NCBI GenBank assembly: GCA_964393035.1
Contig: CAYMRX010000003.1
Location: forward strand, 62,001 to 126,000
DNA: 64,000 bases
Origin: Tabrizicola_A sp964393035
GTDB taxonomy: Bacteria; Pseudomonadota; Alphaproteobacteria; Rhodobacterales; Rhodobacteraceae
Reading direction: 5' to 3'
In this document: positions 50,603 to 58,148 of the stretch, piece after piece
Layout of the letters: each line of letters starts with the position of its first letter
Position numbering within the stretch: the stretch's first letter is position 1
Program-made: the position numbers and the translations under genes
Notes under the pieces: model-generated
What the model was told of the DNA's origin: nothing
Databases searched by the model: none
What the model saw: only the letters and a program-made list of their open reading frames with translations

Positions 50603-50678
50603 GCCTGCCCTTGCCAGCCTCTCCGGTTTCGGGCCTTATCCGCCTTAATGGCCAAGCATCGGCCTGGGAGGGGACATC

Positions 50679-52043
50679 ATGGTATCGCCGCAAAAGCGCA
50701 TCTGGGGATGGTGGTTTTTTGATTGGGCCAGCCAGCCGGTAAACACGCTGTTACTGACCTTCATCTTCGGCCCCTACTTCGGTGAGATTGCCCGCGGCTA
50801 TTTCATGGGCGCCGGCATGGAAGAAGAAGCCGCAAAGGCCGCCGCGCAAAGCTATTGGGCCTTTGGGCTGTTCCTCGCCTCGCTGGTCATTCTGGTCATG
50901 GCGCCGATCCTTGGCGCGATTGCCGACGGCACCGGCAAGCGGCTGATCTGGGTCTGGTTTTTCTCGGCAGTCTATGTCGTGTCGGCTTGGGCGCTTTGGT
51001 ACGTCGCACCGGGCGGCGAGATCGGCACCCTGCGCTGGGCGATGTTCTTCTTCGGCCTAGCCTTTCTGTCGATGGAATTTGCCACCATTTTCACCAATGC
51101 CCTGATGCCCAGCCTGTCCGAGGGCGATGACATGGGCAAGATTTCAGGCTCGGGTTTTGCTTTTGGCTATCTGGGTGGCTTGATCGCGCTGTTCATCATG
51201 CTGTTGTTCTTTGCCGAGGGCGGCAATGGCACCACCCTCTTGGGACACGAGCCGCTTTTGGGCCTTGACCCGGAAGCGCGGGAAGGAACACGGTTCGTCG
51301 GGCCTTTTTCGGCGCTGTGGTATCTGGTGTTCATGCTGCCATTCGTCTTGTGGGTGAAGGAACCCAAAGTTGCAGCGGGTCGGATACATTTGGGCGCGGC
51401 GATGGCCAGCGTGGCCGAATTCATCCGCGGCCTTCGGTTCCGCAAAAGCCTTGCGGCCTATCTCGGCTCGTCGCTGTTTTACCGCGATGCGCTGAACGGG
51501 CTTTATACCTTTGGCGGCATCTATGCCTCGAACGTCCTGGACTGGGAAGTGACGCAGATCGGGGTTTTCGGCATCGTCGGCGGGGCAACCGCCGTGCTGA
51601 CAAGCTGGATCGCAGGCAAGATGGACAGCAACCGCGGTCCGAAGCCAGTGATCGTCTGGTCGATTGTCGTTCTGCTGGTGGTCTGCACCATCGTTGTCGG
51701 CATGGACCGCGAACAGATCTGGGGTGTTCCGCTGGACCCGGCCTCCTCGACGCCCGACATCATCTTTTTCCTTTGCGGTGCGCTGATTGGCGGCGCGGGC
51801 GGCCCCTTGCAATCGTCCAGCCGCACCATGCTTTTGCGCCACACCACGCCAGACCGCGCGACCGAGGCCTTCGGCATGTTCGCGCTTTCCGGCAAGGTTG
51901 CCAGCTTTCTGACGCCAGGTCTGGTTGCTGTCGTCACCTGGTTCAGCCAGTCGGCAAGAATAGGTATTGCACCGGTCATCCTGCTTTTCCTGATCGCGTT
52001 GATCCTGCTACTTTGGGTCAACCCGAAAGGTGAGCGTGGATGA
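50679..52043 (+). CDS. UMF1/Atg22-type MFS transporter
   Basis: A 454-residue polytopic protein with about 12 helices, of the UMF1 (vacuole effluxer Atg22-like) MFS family: WGWWFFDWASQPVNTLLLTFIFGPYF opens it, LVMAPILGAIADGTGKR is the loop 2-3 motif, and QSSSRTMLLRHTTPDRATEAFGMFALSGKV lies in the second half. Yeast Atg22 exports amino acids from the vacuole; bacterial substrates are unknown. GGGAGGGG precedes ATG 50679. It overlaps mepA by 4 bases. Confidence 0.87.
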   Translation: MVSPQKRIWGWWFFDWASQPVNTLLLTFIFGPYFGEIARGYFMGAGMEEEAAKAAAQSYWAFGLFLASLVILVMAPILGAIADGTGKRLIWVWFFSAVYVVSAWALWYVAPGGEIGTLRWAMFFFGLAFLSMEFATIFTNALMPSLSEGDDMGKISGSGFAFGYLGGLIALFIMLLFFAEGGNGTTLLGHEPLLGLDPEAREGTRFVGPFSALWYLVFMLPFVLWVKEPKVAAGRIHLGAAMASVAEFIRGLRFRKSLAAYLGSSLFYRDALNGLYTFGGIYASNVLDWEVTQIGVFGIVGGATAVLTSWIAGKMDSNRGPKPVIVWSIVVLLVVCTIVVGMDREQIWGVPLDPASSTPDIIFFLCGALIGGAGGPLQSSSRTMLLRHTTPDRATEAFGMFALSGKVASFLTPGLVAVVTWFSQSARIGIAPVILLFLIALILLLWVNPKGERG

Positions 52044-52936
52044 TTGGTCGATTCTTTTTGATGGCCCTGCTTGCAGCTCCCCTGCCGGCAGGGGCTGAAG
52101 CCTTGGCAAACAAGTTATTCGGCGCCACCAGCGCCCCCAGCCAGCAAGACAGCATGCCCGTCGGCTCTTATGCCCGCGGCTGCGCGGCAGGTTCGGTGGA
52201 ACTGCCAGAATCCGGGGCAACCTGGCAGGCGATGCGGCTGTCGCGCGGTCGAAATTTCGGCCAGCCGATGATGGTGCAATACCTGATGGACCTTTCGGCA
52301 CAGGCGGTGTCCATCGGCTGGGGCCGGGGGTTGTATATCGGCGACATCAGCCAGCCGCGCGGCGGGCCGATGACCAGCGGTCATGCCAGCCATCAAATCG
52401 GGCTTGATGCAGACATCTGGTGGCTTGCGCCCAAACGGCTGAACCTGAGCATGGAGGAGCGCGAAAACCTGTCGTCGATCCCGATGCGATCCGCCGACCA
52501 GCGCTCGGTGACGGAAAGCTGGGGGCCAAAGGCGCGCGCCTTGCTGGAACTTGCGGCCAGCGATCCGCGGGTGGACCGGATTTTTGTCGCCGCCGCCATC
52601 AAGGTTGAGATTTGCAAGACCGCCAAGCCGCGCGACAAAAAGTGGTTGCAGAAAATTCGCCCCATCGCGGGCCATGACACGCATTTTCACGTTCGGCTGA
52701 AATGCCCCAAGGGCGCGCGCTTGTGCGAAACCCAGAAACCCTCGGTTGCCGAATTGTCCAAAGGCGGCAATGGCTGCGACGACACGCTGATGTGGTGGGT
52801 GACGGATTATTTGAACCCGCCGAAAACCCAGAATAAGAAGCCGAAAGACGACGACGCGCCGAAGAAGAAAGGCCCGCGTCAATTCACCATGGCCGATCTG
52901 CCCAAGCAATGCCAAAACGTTCTCGCCTCGCCTTAG
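52040..52936 (+). CDS. mepA: penicillin-insensitive murein endopeptidase
   Basis: A 298-residue periplasmic LAS-type metallopeptidase. A signal peptide (about 1-19, ending PAGA) is followed by the fold with GGPMTSGHASHQIGLDADIWW (zinc His and Asp) and AGHDTHFHVRLKCP (zinc His). It cleaves D-Ala-meso-DAP cross-links in peptidoglycan. The last 28 bases overlap the next gene in another frame, and its start overlaps the MFS stop, so an operon of at least three genes is likely. A lysine/aspartate-rich tail after residue 255 is unusual. Confidence 0.9.
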   Translation: MIGRFFLMALLAAPLPAGAEALANKLFGATSAPSQQDSMPVGSYARGCAAGSVELPESGATWQAMRLSRGRNFGQPMMVQYLMDLSAQAVSIGWGRGLYIGDISQPRGGPMTSGHASHQIGLDADIWWLAPKRLNLSMEERENLSSIPMRSADQRSVTESWGPKARALLELAASDPRVDRIFVAAAIKVEICKTAKPRDKKWLQKIRPIAGHDTHFHVRLKCPKGARLCETQKPSVAELSKGGNGCDDTLMWWVTDYLNPPKTQNKKPKDDDAPKKKGPRQFTMADLPKQCQNVLASP

Positions 52937-53799
52937 GTCTGCTGCTGGCCCTGCTTTCGGGCTTTCAGGGCAGCGCAGAATCGACCCCGCCAGAGGGATA
53001 TCTTGGCAAATTCATCTGGCGGATGAAGAACCCCGCTTTCGGCGGTTTTTCCGGCATCGAGATCTTGGACGGCGGCCAGAGTTTCGTTGCGCTCAGCGAC
53101 AAGGCGACCTTTGTCACCGGCCAGATCACGCGGAACCCCGAGGGACGGGTGACCGCCATGACCGCCAACCCGATCCATCGGCTCTTGGACGGCAAGACCG
53201 GCAAACCGCTGATCGGGTGGCGGACCGACAGCGAAGGCCTTGCCATTGGCCAGAACGGACATGCTTTTGTTTCGTTTGAAAATCGCCCCAGCGTCGCACG
53301 GCTTGATCTGGAAACCGGCGCCACGCAAGATTTGAAGCGCCACCCGGATTTTGCCAAATTGTCGCGCAATGGCGCATTGGAGGCTTTGGCGATTGGCGAC
53401 GACCAAACGCTGTACACGCTGCCCGAAAGGCCAGGTTCGAAAAGCGTTCCCGTTTACCGCTGGAAAAACGGGGTTTGGGACAAAAAGCTCCACCTGCCCC
53501 GGCGTGGCGGTTTTGCGGCGGTTGCTGCGGACATTCTGGATGGCAAGCTTTACCTGCTGGAACGCGAATTTCAGGTGATAGGAGGTTTTGCCAACCGCCT
53601 GCGCCGTTTTGACATTACAGACTCCGGTCTGGTTGCAGAAATCACTTTGCTTGAAACGCCGATGGGCATGTTCGACAATCTTGAAGGCTTGTCGGTTTGG
53701 CGGGATGCAACTGGTGCTGCGCGCGCCACGATGATCTCGGACGACAATTTCTTTGTACTGCAACAAACCCATATCATCGAGTTCCGCCTGCCCGATTGA
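52909..53799 (+). CDS. phytase-like esterase domain protein, exported
   Basis: A 296-residue protein with a signal peptide (about 1-23, ending GSAE) and a beta-propeller of the 'esterase-like activity of phytase' family: FGGFSGIEILDGGQSFVALSD, WRTDSEGLAIGQNGHAFVSFE, NGALEALAIGDDQTLYTLPE and MFDNLEGLSVWRDATG are the repeating blade motifs with acidic metal-type residues. Likely periplasmic. Substrate unknown; phosphate-ester hydrolysis is only suggested by the family name. It overlaps mepA by 28 bases. Confidence 0.8.
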   Translation: MPKRSRLALGLLLALLSGFQGSAESTPPEGYLGKFIWRMKNPAFGGFSGIEILDGGQSFVALSDKATFVTGQITRNPEGRVTAMTANPIHRLLDGKTGKPLIGWRTDSEGLAIGQNGHAFVSFENRPSVARLDLETGATQDLKRHPDFAKLSRNGALEALAIGDDQTLYTLPERPGSKSVPVYRWKNGVWDKKLHLPRRGGFAAVAADILDGKLYLLEREFQVIGGFANRLRRFDITDSGLVAEITLLETPMGMFDNLEGLSVWRDATGAARATMISDDNFFVLQQTHIIEFRLPD

Positions 53800-53846
53800 C
53801 CTGTGCCGGTTTTGGCGCTACTGCGCCGCGTCCTGAACGGGATCAC

Positions 53847-53875
53847 CAAGTCTCCGCGACCTTGTAAAAAACGGA
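53847..53875 (+). promoter_or_regulatory. candidate preQ1-I-like riboswitch (H-type pseudoknot)
   Basis: P1 is CAAG (53847-53850) with CUUG (53861-53864). The loop carries UCCG (53853-53856), which pairs with CGGA (53872-53875) beyond an A6 tract (53866-53871). Order and spacing copy class preQ1-I: P1, short loop, P2, a CGAC loop (cf. CUAC), P1', A-rich L3, P2'. CGGA contains the ribosome site 6 bases before the transporter ATG. P1 is only 4 bp, so this is a candidate. Confidence 0.5.
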
Positions 53876-53881
53876 TCAAAT

Positions 53882-54502
53882 ATGACAAAACTTCTGCCCG
53901 GCATCCTTGCCATGGCCGCTATCGTTGTGGCCTCTAACATCCTTGTGCAGTATCCGATCGGCCAATGGCTTACCTGGGGGGCGTTCAGCTATCCTCTGGC
54001 CTTCCTTGTTTCCGATCTTGTGAACCGCTTCCAAGGCGTCGTGGCTGCGCGCCGTGTCGTCTATGCCGGATTTGTCGTCGGGCTGGCCTGTTCGGCCATC
54101 GGCACGCAAATCATCGGCGAGTTTGGGCCACTTGTGACCATGCGGATCGCTGTCGGCTCCGGCCTTGCGTTTCTGGTCGGCCAACTGTTGGATGTGGCCT
54201 TGTTTGATCGCCTGCGCCGCGCGGCGTGGTGGCGTGCGCCGTTCTTGTCGACCCTGCTCGGCTCGACCTTTGACACGGTGCTGTTCTTCTCCATCGCCTT
54301 CTCCTCGGCGCTGATCTGGCTGGAACCTTCCAATGATGTCTCATGGGCGGCGGAAAGCGTGCCGCTGTTGGGGTTTGGCCCGGTGGTGCCCCTGTGGGTG
54401 TCTTTGGGCATGGCCGACTGGATGGTTAAAGTGTTGGTCGACCTTCTGGCACTGTTGCCATTTCGTCTGGCCATTGCCCGCTATGCAGCACGCCTTGCGT
54501 AA
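53882..54502 (+). CDS. yhhQ: queuosine precursor transporter (YhhQ/QPTR family)
   Basis: A 206-residue integral membrane protein with about six helices. Family hallmarks are SNILVQYPIGQWLTWGAFSYPLAFLVSDLVNR near the start, and LVGQLLDVALFDRLRRAAWWRAPFLSTLLGSTFDTVLFF further on. YhhQ imports queuine-pathway bases (preQ0/preQ1) for tRNA modification. A preQ1-like RNA fold right at its ribosome site fits this role. No other queuosine gene lies in the window. Confidence 0.9.
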   Translation: MTKLLPGILAMAAIVVASNILVQYPIGQWLTWGAFSYPLAFLVSDLVNRFQGVVAARRVVYAGFVVGLACSAIGTQIIGEFGPLVTMRIAVGSGLAFLVGQLLDVALFDRLRRAAWWRAPFLSTLLGSTFDTVLFFSIAFSSALIWLEPSNDVSWAAESVPLLGFGPVVPLWVSLGMADWMVKVLVDLLALLPFRLAIARYAARLA

Positions 54503-54508
54503 AAGTTG

Positions 54509-54537
54509 TTGACGAACACAAAATCTGTGTCAGGCTT
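54509..54537 (+). promoter_or_regulatory. possible promoter of the arfB leader
   Basis: TTGACG (54509-54514), 17 bases, then AGGCTT (54532-54537), a poor -10. The spacer holds ACACA-aaatc-TGTGT (54516-54530), which could bind a regulator. Transcription would begin near 54545. Confidence 0.35.
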
Positions 54538-54572
54538 GGCCTATCGGCAACTTTTTGAAAGGAGGTGATCCA

Positions 54573-54629
54573 GTGTCTAGAGTGATATTGGAGAGACGTG
54601 TCGGGACAGTCATGGGGGGTGTTTTCTAA
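54573..54629 (+). CDS. 18-residue leader peptide ORF
   Basis: GTG 54573 to TAA 54627-54629 encodes VSRVILERRVGTVMGGVF (first residue read as Met). GGAGG is 7 bases upstream, within a 14-base match to the 16S tail. The peptide has four Arg and a hydrophobic end. It is too short to classify. Its translation would compete with the long-range pairing to 54675-54691. Confidence 0.5.
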   Translation: MSRVILERRVGTVMGGVF

Positions 54630-54700
54630 GGGCAATCCCTTGGGATACAGACCACAAGATTGGATGATGCTCCTAACTGGCTCATCTCCTTGGATCTCGG

Positions 54701-54736
54701 AAAGGGTTGCCGCGCGTCGGCAACCCTTTCTCTTTT
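54701..54736 (+). terminator. intrinsic terminator before arfB
   Basis: A perfect 12-bp stem AAAGGGTTGCCG / CGGCAACCCTTT (54701-54712, 54718-54729) with loop cgcgt, followed by CTCTTTT. It is on the arfB strand and ends the leader 54 bases before the arfB start. Confidence 0.9.
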
Positions 54737-54790
54737 GCGTATGACGAGATGATCGTTGCACTTAATATGATCGTGAGATAAATCTTTGCC

Positions 54791-55213
54791 ATGCTGTGGG
54801 TCACAGAAACCCTTCACATTGCCGACTGGGAGTTGTCGGAAAGCTTCGTGCGGTCCTCGGGGCCGGGCGGGCAGAATGTGAACAAAGTCTCCACCGCCGT
54901 CGAATTGCGGTTCGAGGCTGAACGTTCACCGCATCTTTCGCAGGCGGTGAAGACGCGCCTGAAAAAGATCGCCGGGCGGAAATGGACGCTGGAAGGGGCT
55001 TTGATCGTGCAGGTCGAAGACACGCGCAGCCAAGCGCGCAATCGCGAGATTGCCCGCGAAAGGCTGGTCGAAATGATCCGCGCCGCGTTGGTTGCGCCCA
55101 AACGGCGGATCGCGACCAAGCCGACACTGGGCAGTCAGCGCAGGCGTTTGGCGGCCAAAGGGCAGCGCGGCGAGGTGAAATCCTTGCGCGGCAAGGTAGG
55201 AGACGAAGAATGA
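54791..55213 (+). CDS. arfB: alternative ribosome-rescue factor ArfB (YaeJ)
   Basis: A 140-residue release-factor-like peptidyl-tRNA hydrolase. The GGQ motif (26-28) lies in SSGPGGQNVNKV, and a basic C-terminal tail rich in Arg/Lys (about 100-140) would enter the mRNA channel of stalled ribosomes. It rescues non-stop ribosomes without tmRNA. No good ribosome site precedes ATG 54791. The leader RNA and terminator lie directly upstream, so regulation by attenuation or from a second promoter in 54737-54790 is possible. It overlaps the next gene by ATGA. Confidence 0.92.
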   Translation: MLWVTETLHIADWELSESFVRSSGPGGQNVNKVSTAVELRFEAERSPHLSQAVKTRLKKIAGRKWTLEGALIVQVEDTRSQARNREIARERLVEMIRAALVAPKRRIATKPTLGSQRRRLAAKGQRGEVKSLRGKVGDEE

Positions 55214-56472
55214 CAGAAACCATGCTGGAACGCCGCGCCCGGTTGATGGGGCCGAATGTGCCGACTTTTTACCGAACGCCTGTTCACCTTGTGAAAGGTC
55301 AAGGCGTGTGGGTCTGGGATGCCGCCGGGAACCGCTATCTGGATTGCTACAACAACGTGCCGCATGTCGGTCATTGCCACCCCCGCGTGGTGCAGGCGAT
55401 CTGCGCGCAGGCCGGCACCTTGAACACCCATACCCGCTATTTGCATGATGGTGTGCTGGATTACATCGAGCGGCTGACCGCGACTTTTGGCCATGGGATT
55501 TCGCAGGCCATCATGACCTGCACCGGATCTGAGGCCAATGACATTGCGCTGCGCATGGCGCAGGCGGCGACGGGCAAGACCGGGATCATCGCGACCGACG
55601 CCACCTATCACGGCAACACCATGGCGGTGAGCCAGCTTTCCACCCGCAAACCGCCAATCGGCGGGCGTTGGCCGAACATTCGTTTGGTTCCCGCGCCCGA
55701 CAGCCTCAATCGGCCCGATCCCGACGGGTCAATCTTTGCAGCCCATGTTGCGCAAGCCATCAGGGAGCTGGAGGCGGCGGGATTCGGCTGCTCGGGCATC
55801 CTGCTGTGCCCGATGTTTGCGAACGAAGGTTTACCAGCCCTGCCGCGCGGCTGGCTTGACAAGACGGTGGCGGCAATCCGCGCCGCAGGCGGGATTGTGA
55901 TCGCCGATGAGGTGCAACCGGGCTTTGGCAGGGCGGGCAGCCATTTCTGGGGCCATGCCAAGTTGGGCTTTGCGCCGGATGTCGTGGTGATGGGCAAGCC
56001 GATGGCGAATGGCCACCCGGTTGGCGCCGTCGCAACGCGGCCCGATGTGATGGCGGCCTTTCGCAATGCGTTTTCCTATTTCAACACCTTTGGCGGCAAT
56101 CCGGTATCGGCGGCGGCGGCGCTGGCGGTGCTGGATGTGATCCGCGACGAAGGCTTGCAGGAAAATGCCGCCCACGTTTCAACCCATGTGGCGACGCGCA
56201 TGCAGGCGCTGCGCCATCCCCTCTTGCGCGACACCCGGTCGAACGGACTGTTCTTCGGGGTGGAATTTCAAACCGATGCTGGCCTGCCCGCGACACAATT
56301 CTGCGCCGATCTGGTGGACTCCATGGTGGCACGCGGCGTCTTGATGAATGTCATCGGCGCGGGCCGCAACATCCTGAAGATCCGCCCGCCGTTGCCCTTC
56401 TCGGTTGAAAATGCAGACTTTCTGATGGACCGGCTGGAAGCAGCCCTGCGCGAAGCCAAGGTGCCCGCATGA
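55210..56472 (+). CDS. class III PLP aminotransferase / phospholyase-like
   Basis: A 420-residue fold-type I, class III PLP protein. The pocket segments are MTCTGSEANDIALRMAQAATGK, GIVIADEVQPGFGRAGSHFWG (PLP Asp) and VVVMGKPMANGHPVGAVATR (PLP Lys). AGGAG with 7 bases of spacing supports ATG 55210, which overlaps the arfB stop. It is followed, with ATGA overlap, by an aminoglycoside-phosphotransferase-like kinase. Such a pair resembles AGXT2L/PHYKPL phospholyases working with hydroxylysine- or ethanolamine-type kinases. The true substrate is unknown. Confidence 0.8.
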   Translation: MTETMLERRARLMGPNVPTFYRTPVHLVKGQGVWVWDAAGNRYLDCYNNVPHVGHCHPRVVQAICAQAGTLNTHTRYLHDGVLDYIERLTATFGHGISQAIMTCTGSEANDIALRMAQAATGKTGIIATDATYHGNTMAVSQLSTRKPPIGGRWPNIRLVPAPDSLNRPDPDGSIFAAHVAQAIRELEAAGFGCSGILLCPMFANEGLPALPRGWLDKTVAAIRAAGGIVIADEVQPGFGRAGSHFWGHAKLGFAPDVVVMGKPMANGHPVGAVATRPDVMAAFRNAFSYFNTFGGNPVSAAAALAVLDVIRDEGLQENAAHVSTHVATRMQALRHPLLRDTRSNGLFFGVEFQTDAGLPATQFCADLVDSMVARGVLMNVIGAGRNILKIRPPLPFSVENADFLMDRLEAALREAKVPA

Positions 56473-57398
56473 TTGAAACCCTCGCCCTTGAGGCCGCCCA
56501 CCATTGGGGGGGCCATTCGCCCCGCCTGATCCGCAACCGTGAAAACGCAGTGTTTGAAATCACCTTGCCCAAGGGTCGGGCGGCCTTGCGCCTGCACCGG
56601 ATGGGCTATCAATCGGACGCCGCGATCTGGTCGGAACTCTGGTGGTGCGCGGCCTTGGCGGCCGAAGGGGTGGCCGTGCCCGCCGCTCTGCCCAGCCGTG
56701 ACGGCGCGCTTCTGGTGACCCTATCCAATGGCCGCAAGGCCAGCGTCATCGATTGGGTGACAGGCGAGGCGATGGGCATCGCCGGGCAGCCCTATGACCT
56801 GCCGCGCCCCGTGCTGCTGGAGCGTCATCGCGCGCTGGGTCGGCTGGTCGCCGATTTTCACACCGCCACTGCCAGCCTGACCCTGCCGCCGGAATTCTCG
56901 CGCCCGCGCTGGGATATTCCCGGCCTTGTTGGCGAAACTCCGTTCTGGGGTCGGTTCTGGGAACATCCTGAAGCCACGCCCGAACAGCGCGCCACGCTGC
57001 AAAACGCCCGCGCCTTTCTGCGTGAGCGGTTGGAGGACCACGCCCGCACCGCCCCCATTGTGCCGATCCACGCCGATGTGCTGCGCGAGAATGTATTAGT
57101 GAATGATCATTCTCTATCATTGATCGACTTTGACGATTCAGGCTGGGGTTTTGCACTGTATGATCTGGGCACCGTGCTGTCGCAGAACCTGTATGAACCC
57201 GCATACTCCGATATCCGCGACGCGCTGATGGCAGGATATGGCACCACCGACATTCAAACCGTCGAAATGTTCACATTGGCCCGCACCTGTGCCAGCGTGG
57301 GGTGGACCATGCCGCGCCTTGCCCCCGGCGATCCGGTGCATCCGCGCCATATCGCGCGGGCCTGCATGTGGGCAGAGCGCCTGATCGGCCAAAGGTAA
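56469..57398 (+). CDS. APH-family kinase (homoserine/hydroxylysine-kinase-like)
   Basis: A 309-residue protein-kinase-like small-molecule kinase. RLIRNRENAVFEI stands for the nucleotide loop, IHADVLRENVLVNDHS is the catalytic HxD...N segment, and LIDFDDSGWGFALYDLG is the metal DFD. It overlaps the PLP gene by 4 bases. Kinase first and phospholyase next would phosphorylate an amino alcohol and then eliminate phosphate; in animals HYKK and PHYKPL do this to hydroxylysine. This is inference from the pairing. The gene is unlikely to give antibiotic resistance. Confidence 0.75.
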   Translation: MIETLALEAAHHWGGHSPRLIRNRENAVFEITLPKGRAALRLHRMGYQSDAAIWSELWWCAALAAEGVAVPAALPSRDGALLVTLSNGRKASVIDWVTGEAMGIAGQPYDLPRPVLLERHRALGRLVADFHTATASLTLPPEFSRPRWDIPGLVGETPFWGRFWEHPEATPEQRATLQNARAFLRERLEDHARTAPIVPIHADVLRENVLVNDHSLSLIDFDDSGWGFALYDLGTVLSQNLYEPAYSDIRDALMAGYGTTDIQTVEMFTLARTCASVGWTMPRLAPGDPVHPRHIARACMWAERLIGQR

Positions 57399-57490
57399 CA
57401 GATTTACAAAACCTATATGAACGGATAGTCGGAAGACCGAAACGCGGAGGCCTCAATGGCCGTTGCCGCCATCGAAATCCGGGGGACATC

Positions 57491-58135
57491 ATGTTCAAGC
57501 TCATCAAGGCAATCATGCCGCGGTCGGACAATTTCTTTGACCTGTTCGAAGCGCAGGCCAAGAAGGCCCAAGAAGCCGCCGCCACGCTGCGCGCGATTCT
57601 TGAAGGGGGTGACAAGACCGTCGATCTTTGCACCCGGCTGTCGAGCCAGGAGGAGGAGGCCGACCACATCTCGTACGAAGTGATGCAGTCGATCCGCCGC
57701 AGCTTCATCACGCCGTTTGACCGTTCGGACATCAAGGCGCTGTCTTCGGCCCTAGATGATGCCATCGACCAGATGAACAAGACCGGCAAGACCGTGATGC
57801 TTTATGATGTTGCCGCCTTTGAGCCGAACATGCGCGCCATGGCCGACCGCATCATCCTGCTGGCCAATATCGTGGCCGAAGCCCTGCCCCTGATGCGCGA
57901 CATCGGGGCAAATTCGTCGAAGCTGCACACCCTGATCGGCGAGGTTTCGAAGATCGAAGAACAGTCCGACCAGATGTATGACGCGGGCCTGCGCGAATTG
58001 TTCAAGGGCAAGGCACAGGAAAACCCGCTGGCCTTCATCGTCGGCTCCGAGCTGTATGACCGGCTGGAAAAAGTCTGCGACCGCTTTGAAGACGTGGCTC
58101 ATGTGATGAGCGATATCGTCATCGAACACGTCTGA
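57491..58135 (+). CDS. DUF47 (PhoU-like) phosphate-transport accessory protein
   Basis: A 214-residue all-helical protein of the DUF47/PhoU-like family: IMPRSDNFFDLFEAQAKKAQEAA, SSQEEEADHISYEVMQSIRRSFITPFDRSDI and YDRLEKVCDRFEDVAHVMSDIVIEHV show the repeating acidic metal-type ExxxD pattern. It is always found with PiT-type transporters and thought to regulate them. The PiT gene follows after 13 bases. GGGGGA precedes ATG 57491. Confidence 0.92.
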   Translation: MFKLIKAIMPRSDNFFDLFEAQAKKAQEAAATLRAILEGGDKTVDLCTRLSSQEEEADHISYEVMQSIRRSFITPFDRSDIKALSSALDDAIDQMNKTGKTVMLYDVAAFEPNMRAMADRIILLANIVAEALPLMRDIGANSSKLHTLIGEVSKIEEQSDQMYDAGLRELFKGKAQENPLAFIVGSELYDRLEKVCDRFEDVAHVMSDIVIEHV

Positions 58136-58148
58136 TCGGGGCACCATC

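Larger units (their letters stand above)
54545..54736 (+). ncRNA. structured leader or small RNA before arfB
   Basis: In order: AAAGGAGGTGATCC (54558-54571), which is the exact complement of the common bacterial 16S 3' end; an 18-codon ORF; a 5-bp hairpin AAGGG-caat-CCCTT (54628-54641); the 17-mer aactggctcatctcctt (54675-54691), able to pair with aaggaggtgatccagtg (54559-54575) at 15 of 17 positions including one G-U; and a 12-bp terminator. The RNA could switch between an open and a closed ribosome site. It may be a free RNA or an attenuator of arfB. I know no described family that fits. Confidence 0.6.

Noticed and set aside
54662..54745. 26-codon ORF starting ATGATG that runs through the arfB leader terminator
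   Set aside because: No ribosome site, and its codons are fixed by the terminator stem and the anti-SD-like segment; more likely a by-product of RNA structure.
56469..57398. Aminoglycoside resistance kinase
   Set aside because: The fold is shared with many metabolic kinases; coupling to a PLP enzyme points to metabolism and no resistance context is present.
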